Part shown: positions 12,300 to 25,700 of the stretch, piece after piece
Numbering within the stretch: position 1 is the stretch's first letter
Layout: the number at the start of each line of letters is the position of its first letter
Source of the DNA: Bactericera cockerelli
Taxonomy: Eukaryota > Arthropoda > Insecta > Hemiptera > Triozidae
Reading direction: 5' to 3'
Assembly: GCA_024516035.1 (NCBI GenBank)
Contig: CM044960.1
Span: 14,944,380 to 15,008,379 of the forward strand
Length of the DNA: 64,000 nucleotides
Made by a program: the position numbers and the translations under genes
Notes under the pieces: model-generated
What the model was told of the DNA's origin: nothing
Database searches by the model: none
The model's input: only the letters and a program-made list of their open reading frames with translations

Positions 12300-12476
12300 G
12301 GGCCGCATCGCAGAAAGCACTCTCACTCTCAAAATTCCCAAATCTCCCTTACCACCGCCACCGTCAGATTTCGTTTACATGACGCACTCACTGAATGTAT
12401 TATTTGAACGACATTTGACAGTTGAAAGGGAAATTTAGGGATTTTGTGTGTGCTTTTTGGAACAAGGCTCAGGAAT
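12300..12476. mobile_element. Foldback MITE, AGAAAGCACTCTC family
   Basis: The left end is gcagaaagcactctcactct and the right end is gtgtgctttttggaac. The inner parts cccaaatctccctt and gggaaatttaggga are partly complementary. Confidence 0.7.
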
Positions 12477-12479
12477 AAT

Positions 12480-13760
12480 CGAATAAAACAAAAAGGAAAA
12501 GGAATGGAGGAGAAGAATAAAGAGTTGAATGGGCCCAAAGGTGCCCTAGGGAACTGGGACATTATCTGAATTCAAAAATTTCAAGAATATATAATTATTA
12601 AGTATGTTTAAAACCACCTTTTTATTCATATAACTATGAAAAAGACCAACTCTTCTTTTCACATGCAGCCTTTTCCAAAAGGAAGTGCACAAACATGCGT
12701 CGTCACTCTTCCTTTGACACAAGTCATCCTCGAATAAATTTCCTTAATGATGATAATGATATTGACAAGTTTTTGAAATATTTATCGAACAGCAAAATAA
12801 CGATGCCAGATTCGACAGACTTCCATCAAAGATAACCTCATTTCAACCCTCGCCACATCACTCGAGTGTTTGCCGTTTAATCCTTTAATTTGCCCCCCTT
12901 TCTCTGAATTGTTTACAAGAGTGCTTCAGGACTTTCTTCGTGACCTACTTTCTCTGAGTGAATAAGGATTTATAGATTAAATTATGAGAACTCATTTTTA
13001 CAACGTAGATTATCAGGGATTTGATGTTCTACATTGCGTATTGGATCAAATGGGATTGTTTTCAAATTGGATAGAGCACTTTATTTTAAAGCATAATGTC
13101 TCTTTAACATACAGCACTCTTCTTGCTATTAAAACTTAATTCTATTTCTATTGGATATGTATTGTCTTTTATTTCTGAAACGCGGAAATTTTTCGTTATA
13201 CATACTACGACATTCTAGTAAGTTTTATTGATAGTCTTCAACGCTTCAAATAGACAAATACACTCGGGCTTGAATAATTCGTTAGTACCATCGTCGAAAA
13301 GCTACTTCGATAAACTTTGGAGCATTTCCATGATTTATGGCAAATAAATCAAGAACATTATTATTTATGTAGAGGATGACAAAAGGAAATTTTTATTACC
13401 TTAAATTCACATATTAATCTCGTAATTTTTTTAACTCTGCTTGATAATAGACTTGATAGATACGGTTCAAACGTCCGATGTCTCTTGGAAAAGAAAAATA
13501 GTAGGACTCTAACAATAGGACAGCAGGATGTCTGTATAAAGTCAGTCTTTCTACTAAAAAGTTCTCTCCACACACGACCTCTGAGCTCTAAGTTATTTTG
13601 TTTCCTTCCATCGAGTTCATTACTGTTCCTTTTAAATATTTTCTATTTAAAACAATATATTGAAGAATTTAATGTACATGATAATTAATAAAATTTGCAT
13701 AAAAATGAGAAAAGAAAGATCCATTGTGAAAGACGCGTGACTTGATGGTCGATCTGTGTG
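12480..13760. other. Intergenic, nothing recognised
   Basis: Open frames of 67-77 codons lack recognisable domains. Confidence 0.4.
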
Positions 13761-13763
13761 TAA

Positions 13764-14045
13764 TTGCCTAGGAAAATGTTGTTTAAGGAACCAATCATTT
13801 TAAAAGAGGGTGAGGGATTACGAGGAGATATTGCAGTGCGTGGTGTCTGGGAGACACAGAGGGAGGTGTTGTTAGATATACGTGTCGTTGACACACAGGC
13901 TTATTCTGAGAAGTCGCTCCGTGATTTCTGTATTGAAAATGCTGAAGTGGAAAAAAGCAGAAATATGTACCAGCATGAGAATTTCGTCGAACCACATTTA
14001 CACCCTTCTTTGTTCTGTGTATGGTGTGCTTGCGCACCAATTTAA
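13764..14045 (+). pseudogene. Retroelement RT-associated C-terminal domain fragment
   Basis: The 93-codon frame has LRGDIAVRGVWETQREVLLD, IRVVDTQAYS and ENAEVEKSR. The R-G-D-I-A-V-R-G-x-W-x-x-Q ... L-D-I-R-V-x-D-T pattern is characteristic of the segment downstream of the reverse transcriptase in a broad family of invertebrate non-LTR elements. After MYQHE the frame diverges into unrelated sequence. No RT core is nearby, so this is a broken insertion. It could belong to the same family as the relics at 83-298 and 54676-55016. Confidence 0.65.
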
Positions 14046-16380
14046 AGCCTTGTCAATACGCTAACTGAGAGGTTATCTCATAAATGGTAAAGCTATTCAA
14101 TCATATGAGACTGGGTGTAATACCGTAACAACCCTACATCATGTAAAATTAAGTCGTCAAGATTTTTATATAAATTTGGTATCAAGAAGACAATTAAAAA
14201 AATTATCGATGACACATTGAAGAGAGAGATTAACCCCAAACGTAGCAAAAAAGATGGGAGTAGACATCAAAGGAGTAAATTCGGGGTTTGCTGCACAAAA
14301 TAGCACCAAATACCTTTGTAAAAAACATTACATTTTAAAGCTGGTGGTGCTGGCGAAATTGACTCGAAAATTCAAACAATTATTGGTCAAGTCGCCGAAA
14401 GTTCCACCCGAGTGAGGAAGAGTTCGAGGGGAAGGAGATCGATTAAGGCTATCGACCCACATTATTCCACTGTCCTTCTAAAAGGACACCTGAGAGTGCT
14501 TAGAAAACCCCCCTCGTTTTTTTCTGTTTTCCCACTGTCCTTTTGGAAGGACGCCTCCTTCTGGCGGAACAGCTCATCTTAGAGCGACAGTTTTTATAAA
14601 TTTAATGTCAAGAAGCAAAGCTGAAGCCTCCTGATATCTAAAAAAAAAAGAAAAAAATATTCAAAAAAATTCATGGGAAAATCTGGGTTTTAACTTGACA
14701 CAACTATAACTAAGCTGGACCTTGAAGATGAACTGAAACAAATCAGAAAGAGAGTAAACAATCAGTCAAAATAAAAATAAAAAATCAAATGGCAAACAAA
14801 CTAAAGTTATGCAAAAGTTGTTGAGTGCGTGAATCCCCGAGGTTCTACAAGTTAACTAACACCAAGGATGGTGAAGTCTTTTTGATTTTGGGGCCTGTCT
14901 TAATTTTGAATCCATTGGTCTTCAAAATTAATGTTACTGATGAACTCCTAGTTCCACTCAGGCTGAGCGAGGTTGATAATAGTATCGGTGACAGTTTATT
15001 ACCGAATGTTCAACCTCCGCCGTGCTATGACCCTAGAACTTAAATGCGACATCATACTTTGAAGCAAAAGGAACTTTTATTACCTATGCGATAAAACTAA
15101 TGACACCTAATGTATGACTAATGTAAACGTAGTTCTTATTAAAACAATGTTTTATTACACGATAAAGCCTCCGATTTGTAGGTTGGCATGTGTGGAGCAG
15201 ACTTAGTCAGTAGTCAGGTCAGGTACCTTCGTGACAATCATTATTGACCTTACAGGTCGATCTTGAGATGGCTGTCAAGATCAGGTCGATATTCCTTATT
15301 GTCACCAAAGAGATATTTCTCACTCAGCGGTTCCCAATCACACTGAATAAATTAAATTTACTCTTAAGAGTTGTCAGAATGACAGCATTTGTTTTCACTT
15401 CTGGGTTGTTCACTCAATCCAGGTCCGGACAAATATATGTACTTGAACACTTGTCAGAAAAAAATCATCCTGGAAATGTGGAGACTCTCTGTCCTGCCTT
15501 CATTTGATCCTCTGATTCTTTTTCCTCCAACACGGACATGGGTGAGGAATTAGCTTTAATGCGAAAAGTTCCAAGTTTATGTTCCTGTGCTAACAATATT
15601 CCTATGAAATAACTTGTTAAGTGGCATTTTCTAATTTTAGAGGATAACAAAAATGCCTAATGTTTAACAAATTTAGTTTTATTTTTATGTAGATATATTA
15701 ATTTCTCTTATAATTATGTACACCACGACCCATTTTTTCACGACAGTGGAAAAACATTGAAAGAATAATTTATTATGCTAAGTCCTTTATACATCATACA
15801 ATTTCGTAATGTGTCCTTATGTTCGTTCATAATTCATTCAGAAACATCCCACAACTTTTCTAATTAATATTGTTCTTAACTTTCAAAACCAAACATACAA
15901 AATTAGGTGCCTATGTACTACAGATATCTTCAGATTCAGTACCTACTCGGAAGTAATAATATCTATCCTCAAAAATGTCATTAAGTCATAATTCTTCTGG
16001 TAGGTATCTAACTATCTATCTATATTGCTACAGGTACAATTGTCATGGGTCCTACCCAGCATTATACACATCATATTATCAATTTGCCATAATTCTACAA
16101 GAATAGGCTGTACCTATGTATGTTGGTATGTATGTATGTCCGACGTCCATTGTTTTTATAATTATTATTACTATAAATTTAATATAGAAGAGCACATTAC
16201 AAAATCGTAATTAAGTAGGCATAAATGATGTATTATTTATGTGTAACACAGTAAATGTATTATACTCAAAGTTCTTTTCTCCATGTTAGTAGGTATTATG
16301 ATAACAGTGATGGCACAAGTTCAGTGCAATGTTAAGGTCAAGCGTGCGCCCCACCACCAAGCGAGCCGGTTTCCGCAACA
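14046..16380. other. Intergenic upstream of takeout; no gene seen
   Basis: 14,330-14,470 contains a short coding-like stretch (EIDSKIQTIIGQVAESS) without homology known to me. GTCCTT...AAGGAC hairpins lie at 14,470-14,560. Nothing else was recognised. Confidence 0.4.
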
Positions 16381-16382
16381 TC

Positions 16383-16390
16383 TATAAATA
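16383..16390 (+). promoter_or_regulatory. TATA box of the takeout-like gene
   Basis: TATAAATA stands about 320 bp upstream of the ATG. Transcription would be expected to begin about 30 bp downstream, near 16,413-16,419 (ttgctacacact). No further control element was recognised. The start site is inferred only. Confidence 0.6.
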
Positions 16391-16702
16391 CGTGTGGTCA
16401 CCCGGACCATTGCTACACACTGATTAACAGAGTTTTCATGAAAAGAAGAACAGAGATCCTCTCTGGTGTCTTTTTGGGAAATTTCAAAGAAGCCAAATAG
16501 ATAAATAAAAATATTTTTCACCCACGAAACACAATAAAATCAATCGCAGTTTTCGATTTTCGCAATTTTCGGTGATAAAGAAAGTCGTCGTCTGAGCGAG
16601 GAACAGCTTTTGAGTTTTGCATTCGGTGACATAAGACCCTTTTTTTTTGAGGTGATTTTTAATTGGATTGTGATTTTCTAAATTAAAAAGAGACTCCTCA
16701 AG

Positions 16703-16793
16703 ATGGTTTCTAAGGTGATTTTCTTTGTGGTGTCAGCCCTTGTTCTGGATTTAGCCTTTGCAGCAAGTATCGCCAAGACCAAGCGAGCCCCAG
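16703..16793 (+). CDS. takeout-like exon 1 (signal peptide)
   Basis: The ATG at 16703 opens MVSKVIFFVVSALVLDLAFA, a signal peptide, followed by ASIAKTKRAP. The exon ends at CAG|GTATGT in phase 1. The start is preferred because it is the first in-frame ATG giving a signal peptide, about 290 nt downstream of a TATA box. Confidence 0.85.
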
Positions 16794-19700
16794 GTATGTC
16801 CCGATTTTAGTTTCATTGATACATAGATATAAGAGCGACAGGAGGAACCGAAATACTTATTGATTTTATAAATTGCTTGTAAAAAATTAAGAAATAACTT
16901 GAAATGTAATACATAACTAGAAAGCCAAGGTCCTAAAAACCTGTTACAATTTTTTTTTTAAGATGAGTGTTTCACAGCCGTTTTTATTTCGTAGCCATGA
17001 AACAGGAGCTACTGTAGACGCTTGTGGTCTGTGTTGTAGCCTGCCCATCCCGTAGTATGCCTCCCCTCTGATGGGCGAGAAGTGACACAATACTTCCCAA
17101 TTAGGTGCTGGGTCAACACGAGCGCACCGGAAGGTATCCCTTACAAACAATTGTAACCAAATTAAGAATACAAATTTTTGTCGGCGCGGAGGATCGAACC
17201 CGGGACCTTCCGCATGGCAAGCGAGTGCTTAACCACTGAGCTAATCGCGCGCTTTAATTAAAAAGAACAAAATTTAATCATGGCAATGTTATGTACCTAT
17301 CATGCATTTTTACTAACAATACTTTACTTATAATAATTATATAAATATGAACATTACTTATTTTATTTTAGAAGTTTAAATAAAATATTGTGTCATTAGG
17401 TTTTGTTGTATTAAATACGTTGATAATGAAAGGTAAAGGTAAAAATATGAATAATATCTGTTGTGATAGATAGGTAGTAAAAAAGCTATACCTTCATACC
17501 TAATAATACAAGAGGTAATACATTCCAACAAAAAGAACAAAATATAATATCTATATTTTCTTTACTTTTTATTCGCCTTCCTTAGAACTTTCGTGTATGG
17601 AACCCCCTTCTTAAGATTGGAAAAGCTTTTGAAATTGGAAATGCAGTTCTTTTATATTTTTTATATTACAAGATATGACAAGGAAAGTGTAACCTACATT
17701 GTCAAAACTTAATGTGAGCAACAAAAAAGAAGTATTTCTTTTCAATTTGAGACTAATAGGGTTTGAAAATTCACAATTCAATACATCCATTCTCTTTTCC
17801 AGGTAAAAAATATTTAAACATTATTTTCCATTTTTCTCTCTTTTGAATGGTGACATTTTCTCAATTTCTTTCTACCTATAATAATGGAGTAATATGATGA
17901 CGTTCTGCGTAGGTGACTTGAAAATAAAAGGTACCACTCGTTTTCAATTTAATAAAGTCTGTACAAAAGGTTCCGTTTCCAATTGAACACTTGAATGTCT
18001 TTACAAAATAATTAATGAATTACCTACCTATTTCAAATTATTATTTTCCTTATTATTGACTTTCACTTCTATTGCGTCTTCTGAAACGACGAAATTTGTC
18101 GTTGTGCTAATCCATTCTGGTATATTATTGCACTAGTTCTGTGTTTTAGTAGCAGGCCTAGGAACTTATTTAAGAACTAAGTCTGCTTTTTTATACGAAA
18201 AGTCAACTGACGTGTATATTAAAATTACAGTAAAATATTATCATCTAATTAATTTTGTTATATATTTCTTATAATAAATATAACATTTGTTTCTCTCTAG
18301 ACAAAAGGAAGTTGGAACGGTTCCATAAAATGTGATTGAGACAGAAAATATAATTTCCTCATTAAAAGGTAGCTTCGAGTATTACACCTATTATCAATGA
18401 GGAACATTATTGTCATAATGCACCTATTCAACAACAACAACACCAATACCTGCTCCTTCTAAAACTTGTTTGTAATATGTATTTTTGTTGTTGTTTATTA
18501 TTATTATTTTTAACATTTTATTTATTTATTAACAATTTTGGATTTTTACAAAGGTTCTTTTCCTAAGCTAATGATAAAAGCTTCTATAAGAGCTATTCCA
18601 CAACTTTAGAGGGTAGCACGTCATTACGAAACTCCAAAATACTCCTTATAACATAATTTGTCCAAGTTCCTTTCTCGATATCACGACAAAGTTCGCTACT
18701 CATAATATACAAATAGGTGCTCATTTTTCCTCACGAGTTCAGAGAAGAAAATTGTCTACCGTGCCACAGGGATCGAACCCAGTGCCAGAAATAGTGCACT
18801 ACTGCACTCGGTCCCAATACAATACAATACTCTGTTTATCCTGTAAGAATGAGACTAAAGGGTCCCTTTATTCTCACAGTCTAAAAAAAGTCTCATTTAT
18901 TGGTGTAAAATAGAGAGTAGGTATACACAAGCACATATTTATAATAAAGTTTGTTTAAAAAAATAAAAAAAATAAAACTGATTTTTTTCAAATTAGACAA
19001 TAGAAACTCGGCCACGGTGACTAGGTACTGTCTAAAACTTATAATATTATAGAAAAACTTTTATCCGAAAAGCTGGACCATATATTATTATATCATGGTG
19101 AAGTTGTCACACTCACTAGTTGGAGAGCCAGAGAAGACCTTTGGCCGTTATACCTTCCTACTGTCTCAATGCAGGAATGAGAACCATAAATCCATGAAAC
19201 CTTTTTTTAGTTTGGGTATTATTATATTGCTCGTGACTGAATACGAGGAAATGTCTAGTAGAATATAAATGCTAATAGACAGTGCAAAAACGAATAAACC
19301 AGATGTGGTAGAATGTGAAATAACCCGCCACGCGCCACCTGGACATATTATATAAGTACATATAGATATTGCATATAAGTACATAGGTTCTGTGAACTCT
19401 TGTCAAATTAGGTCCACAATCAGTTAATCGTTACAAGTAAAGATCCCGCCTTATAATTAGGTACCTCAGAGCAGACAGTTCATGGGATCGGTTATCGGTT
19501 AGATTAAATATTTTTGAAGGAAAAAAATCTGATGAAAGTGATTTGAATACGTGAAAAGTAAATAGGTAATAACAACATTTCAAACGCTGAGGGTGCGTTT
19601 ATCAATCATACTAATAATTGCTTGATCATTCAATCAGCGCTTAATTTTAATCAATGGTTAACTTCCTACAGTATTCCTATTGGCGAACAATATTAACCAT

Positions 19701-22700
19701 GTCATTGATAAACAATTAAACACACCAACACCACTGATCAGCTGATTAGTGCTGGGTAGAGGTTTAGCACCCTCTTTAATATTAATGATAAATAGGACCT
19801 GAGTACAAGGTATAAGAAAATAGTGAGAATATGTTCTTGGTAATTGCCAATTGTGCCATTAGGAGGGATTATATTATTTTGAAAATCCGAATAAGACCAG
19901 ACACCTGATACCCTAACGTAACAAAGTGCTGGGGCTGAACTAGTTGATTCATTATTGTATCTTCTTCTTCCTTGTATAAATTTATCCATCTCTACATTTC
20001 TATATATCTGCTTTTTCTTGTTCCTCCTCATTTCCTATGACCAGGCGCGGCCGGTGCTAAGGAGCTGCGGAACTGCAGCACCCAAAGACACAAAAGAAAA
20101 AGAGACGATTTTCTCAAGTCCTATCTCGTATAGAATGAAAATTATCACACATTTGTAGAATAATTAATGCATGATTATTATGATTGACATGGTAATCAAA
20201 CTCAAGCTCTTTAGATACTGAAATAACGATAGAGTCGTTTTTTTTTTCAGTCGTTAAATGCCATTTTAGTACGGTTTATGTGGCAGCAACCCCAAACATT
20301 TTCTCACCGGCCGCGCCTGCCTATCACATTTATCTCTCTCCCTCTTCCCATTGTCAATATAGAACTCTACTCTTCTCTCTCTCTCTCTCTCTCTCTCTCC
20401 CTCTTCCCATTGTCAATATAGAACTCTACTCTTCTCTCTCTCCCTCTTTCTCTCTCTCTCCCTCTTTCTCTCTCTCTCCCTCTTTCTCTCTCTCTCTCCC
20501 TCTTTCTCTCTCTCTCCCTCTTCCCATTGTCAATATAGAACTTTACTCTACTCTACTCTACTCTTCTCTCTCTCTCTCTCTCTCTCTCTCCCTCTTCCCA
20601 TTGTCAATATAGAACTCTACTCTTCTCTCTCTCTCTCTCCCTCTCTTTCTACCTGTGAAAGGCCAAAATTTTGTATTCCTAACAGATCTCCCCGATACTC
20701 TCTTTGCATATAAATCCGCCTTTGCCTAATGGAAATATCAACCCTTCCGTCAAATAGCTGAACATGTAGGGCATTTACACATTGAATGCAATACGTAATA
20801 ATACTCGTACCTTATTAAAAGTAGTCACCGTGGCCGAGTGAGTTAACGCGCTAGGCATTGCACACAAGGTGCAAAGCGGGACAGTATTTGAAGTTAAACA
20901 ACGTCCTATGAGGTAAGGACTTGGATGGGTGACCATTCGAATTCGAATCCTCGTGATGCTGGGTATTCCGGGATCCACTCAGGCTGCGTGAGGTTAATTT
21001 GAGTAGCTAATTTGTGAGGTTCCAGCGAATGGAGGTAAAACCTCCGTAATGATATGAGCATTGAGCATGCAAATGAAAGTGGCGTAAAATAATAATAAAA
21101 TCAATATAGACTGAAATCAGAATTATTAATATTATTTTGTACAATAGACACAATAAAAGCTACACTGCCAATTATAGAGTGCCGATCAATGTCAGGACAC
21201 ATCACTTCCTCATGAATAGTTCAAATCGTAAAATACGTTTCGTGATGCAAATTATAGATTTTCAATTAATAATAATAACAAAGATCTCTATTTCTTTATC
21301 TTTACATATACATTTTTAAAGATAAAGAAATAAAGATCATTATTATTATTATTTGAAAATCTATAATTTTTATCGCCAAACCTATTTTTGTTATAATTAT
21401 ATAATTAATTACAATATTTGTTGTTGATTTTTTTATTTCACAAAAACAAACACATAATACACTTCCGATATCTAATATATATAGATCTATACCTACTCTG
21501 AAAGTAATAACAATGAATTATAACTTGAAACAAATTTGATTTTTTCCCTTTGTTCAGATTTTTATTTTTTATAACAAAGACAAATTTTGCATCGCTGGCA
21601 TCTTGACATGAAAAACACTTGAAATAAAAAAGAAACCCTCCATGGCTTTTCAGAAGGCGGGCTCGGACAAGATCAAAGGATAGTCTAAAATTAATGCCAT
21701 GAGATTTTTTAAATATAAAACTTTTAATTATTTATCCTCCTTCTTATACTATGAATCACCTATTCTTATTCCAAAGGCCGAAAATTAGAACATTAAAACA
21801 TTTGTACACATAGGTACATTACATACATGCTAAAACATTATAAAACATTGAATAATATTAATAATAATAATCAATAGTTCCCTGTCCGTGAGATAGGTAC
21901 ATAACATGGTATCTACATAATTTTATACCCCTATCAGACTATCACGGTAGTGAGAGAATTAGGTACCCATAATAGGTAAATGGTTATGGGCGCCCAGATG
22001 CCATTTCTATAGGCTCCTTTCATGTGTATCGAATATATTTGGTTTTAACATCCTGTTTATAGTTATTCAGGACAAGGGTTTTACCCTTCATTGGCTGGGA
22101 ATCATACCAGCTACCCACATTAACCTCACCCACCCTGAGTTGGGATGGAAATGCCAGCTTCACGTTTTTTTTTTACATTGAAGGGAACAGATTGTGAGAA
22201 TATTCTGCCCAACCTGGTAATCGAACACAGGATCTCTGGTCCACGGGCAGTGGTCACAACCATTACAGCACGGAGGCTGGCATAGCCTTTGCGAATATGA
22301 TGCCAGTCTGATAACAATAATTTTAACTGGTCCTGATTGATTATCAATCTTTTTACTAATAGTTAGTGTGTTCATGAATAGTATGATAATTAATTATTAG
22401 GAACAATTAAGTAGGTAGTCTTGAAAACTATACCTTCAGCAAAAAAAGTAGTGATCGGTCTTCAAGCCCAGTTTATAATAATAATAATAATATCGCCTTA
22501 TTTATACTGCCCGATTCAGTCCCATCATTCCAGCAGTAAGACATACTAAGACAAATTATTAGATATGTAGTAAAAATCCCAAATAGGAAGATAACTTGTC
22601 ATGTCCCGGCTAGGTTTCAAACCCACGACCTCTGAAATTTTGGATTCACAGAGTGCCGCCTTTACCACTGAGCTTGTCTTTATCAATTTTTATTTTCCGT

Positions 22701-25700
22701 GTTCCCTATTGTGTGTAGTGTGTACCTATTAATACCAAATTTCCTCTAGCTGTAAAATGTACTATCGGTTTTATAGCTTGTGGAACAGCGGAACACTACT
22801 GATACCACCCTACAAAATTTTAGCTTTATTTAGCCGGTGTTCTATTCGCCAAAAGTTCCTTCACTTTTTTAGCAGCCCTGCATTCAAGGTTTCCTAAAGA
22901 CTTTTCCTTGTACCTAACATATTTTATTGTTTACTTTTATCATTATCAGTGCTTTCTGAACTTTCCTTCATACCTACATACAGGGTGTCAAACAGAATCA
23001 ATTCTAGGGAACACTTTAAAACTGAACTTTTTGTTTATATTTTTGTGTTTTTTTTTTGTATACCGTATAGTAATAATAATAATAATAAATGTGTTTCTTT
23101 GTGTTATTATATCACAATTTTAGTGGGTATAGCGCAGAATTATAGGACTTTTCCGTATCTTTAATATCCAAATATGTTATTTTTATGTTATAATTTTTCG
23201 AAAAATGTCGTCGAACAGATATGCAAATTAATAAGTACCAGATTTTAGATATTAGGTTATTCTTTGGGAAATTTACTCAATAATTTTAATACACAATGAC
23301 ATAAGAACTATTTTCACTACTTTTCAATAAGTTTAAGTTCATTTTTTCAGGTGAAAACTTTTTATTCAAGTGATTTTACTTCCGAGAAATTTCTAAGATT
23401 AGAAATCGGAAGTATTGTGTTCGTTTTTGTAAAAAAAAAATATTTTTTTGCTCCGATTTCAATTTTTTTCATATTTCTGAACGTTTCATAACCTACTGAG
23501 TAAATTTGGTTTTGTGTCCGTCTGTCGGTCCGTCGATCCGTCTGTCTGTTAAAAATATTCCTTGTAACGCGCAAATCTCGGAAACTACCCAATGGATTTT
23601 GCTGAAATTTTGCACACATATAGGAGACGTTTTGTAGATGGTCCCATTTTAAATTAATCGAATTCGTACTAGCGGTTCTGGGTGAAAGAGACCATGCGCC
23701 TGACCACTAACTTTTTACTTAAATGCTTATATCTCGTGAACGGTACACCCGTTTTTGATGAAATTTTGTATGTATATGCATATTATTGTTTTACACAGAC
23801 TTTTTATATTTTAATTTTTTCTTTTTAATTAATTATAATTTGACTCTGATATTTAAGAAAATCCGAAATTTTGGACAATAAAGTCAAAAAAAAGAACCAC
23901 GACTTGCCGTTACAGAATTTTTTGTAGAATCTAGAATGTATAAAAAACGGTTTTATACCATATAAAACAAATTTGAAGAAAATCGGTTCAGCCGTTTTGG
24001 AGATACAAGTAATTTAGTATAAAAACTCAAAATTCGCACGTGTTTACAATGTGAAGCAATCATGAGGAAGTATTGTGTCCATAATTGGCAGTGTTTTTTT
24101 CTTCATTTTTCGAAAAATTACCGTATTTTAGTCTTAGAATTTCTCCTGGAGTTATTTCTGAAAATTTCTATTTCTAAAAATTGGATACCCTGTATATGAG
24201 TCCTATTTTAATTTATTTAGGTATTTACGCTTTACTTTTTATACAAAACAATCAACAATAAATTAAATAACATAAAAACAAACTGGAATATGTAATACAA
24301 AAAAATATAGAACAAAACAAAATAATTGTAATCCGGGGCGAAATTAATGTCTCAGGCATATTTATGCTAATAATTATTAATCTGTTATAATCTAATAAGA
24401 CTGTTATTTTTTTATTGAATATAAAACAAATCTACAAAATCCTCGGACGAGGTGTGTGATGATGTTTGACGAGGTGAAAAATGCCCCATACCACGAAAGA
24501 GACATTTTAGGGAACGCAGCCCACAGCTGCTGATCTTTTGAGTCTCTGTATGATCAGACTTATGTTCTGCGCCATGAAGAATCGAACTATGTTCTTGATG
24601 ATAAATAGTTCAGAAAGCTATAACTGCATACATGAATAAATGTCAATCAAATCCGAATCAATAAAATGAAGATGAAGTTGAAGTATTTAGAAGGGAAAGA
24701 GTGAAGGAAAAGAGCCTTATTATAATTATGAAGTCGAATCAGTCTTGGGTCCGAACTAATGAATGTCGCTAAAGCGAATACTGTTACTAGATACATTATA
24801 GTGTTGTTATTACCATGGTAACAGCCAATCAGTCCAATCACAGAACTGGAATCAGATACTATCGTAACGGTGTCCACCACAACAACGTTATTCTTGCATT
24901 GGTTAGTCAATAGTCAAGTGGTTAAGGAACTAGTCTGGTAATCCAAGTACGTTGGAATCCGTTGGTTCGAATAACACCCAATGCATGAATTTTTCCTCAT
25001 TTATTTGAGCTTTTGACCACATAATAATAAGACTCTGAGGTTAAGTGTTAGAAAATGCTCTGAGCATTAACCTCACCTGGTGGTTATCTTCCACTGAGGA
25101 GAATTATTATTATTGCTATGTCAATCTTGCGTTTCCATCAAAGGCGGCACTCTATGAATCCAGAGATTCCATATGTCGTGGGTTCGAAACCCAGCCGGGA
25201 CATGACAAGTTATCCTCCCATTTGGGATTTTTAACACATATCTAATAATATGTCTTGGGCTTACTGCTGGAATAATGGGACTTTAATAGTCTCGGGCAGT
25301 ATAAATAAGGCGCTATTATTATTACTATTATTATTATTCCATCATAAATTCGATCCTGAAAAGGCAACAGGAAACGCGTGCGAATTCCTTGCTGAGAATA
25401 CCACACACGAGGCGATTGAAATCCAGGCAGGTATTTAAATCCGCATGGTGCGACTTTGATTTCAATCCGCCTAGCTCTGTCCGTGAGAATCTCACCTACC
25501 TGACACAATGATTGGATCGGACACACGATCCCGACAGAATGGTGTGATAATTGCTAGATGGTTTACTTTGATGCACTTCACTACTTGTTGTAAACGTAAG
25601 CAATTAAAGTAAATAAAATTCACAATGGACGAGTGCAATTCGCCATCAGATAACTTGTTCATCGTGTTGCATGTTGTGACGTCACTTTGAGTTGAACACG

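Noticed and set aside
17180..17254. tRNA-Gly gene
   Set aside because: The tRNA-like part is fused to a roughly 220-bp body repeated at five other places, so it is a SINE head.
20280..20612. 110-codon Ser/Leu-rich frame
   Set aside because: Low-complexity translation of the TC microsatellite.
23362..23619. 85-codon frame with TDRRTDRRT
   Set aside because: Derived from the CCGTCTGTC-rich part of a transposon-like repeat; the same motif appears near 31,140 on the opposite strand.
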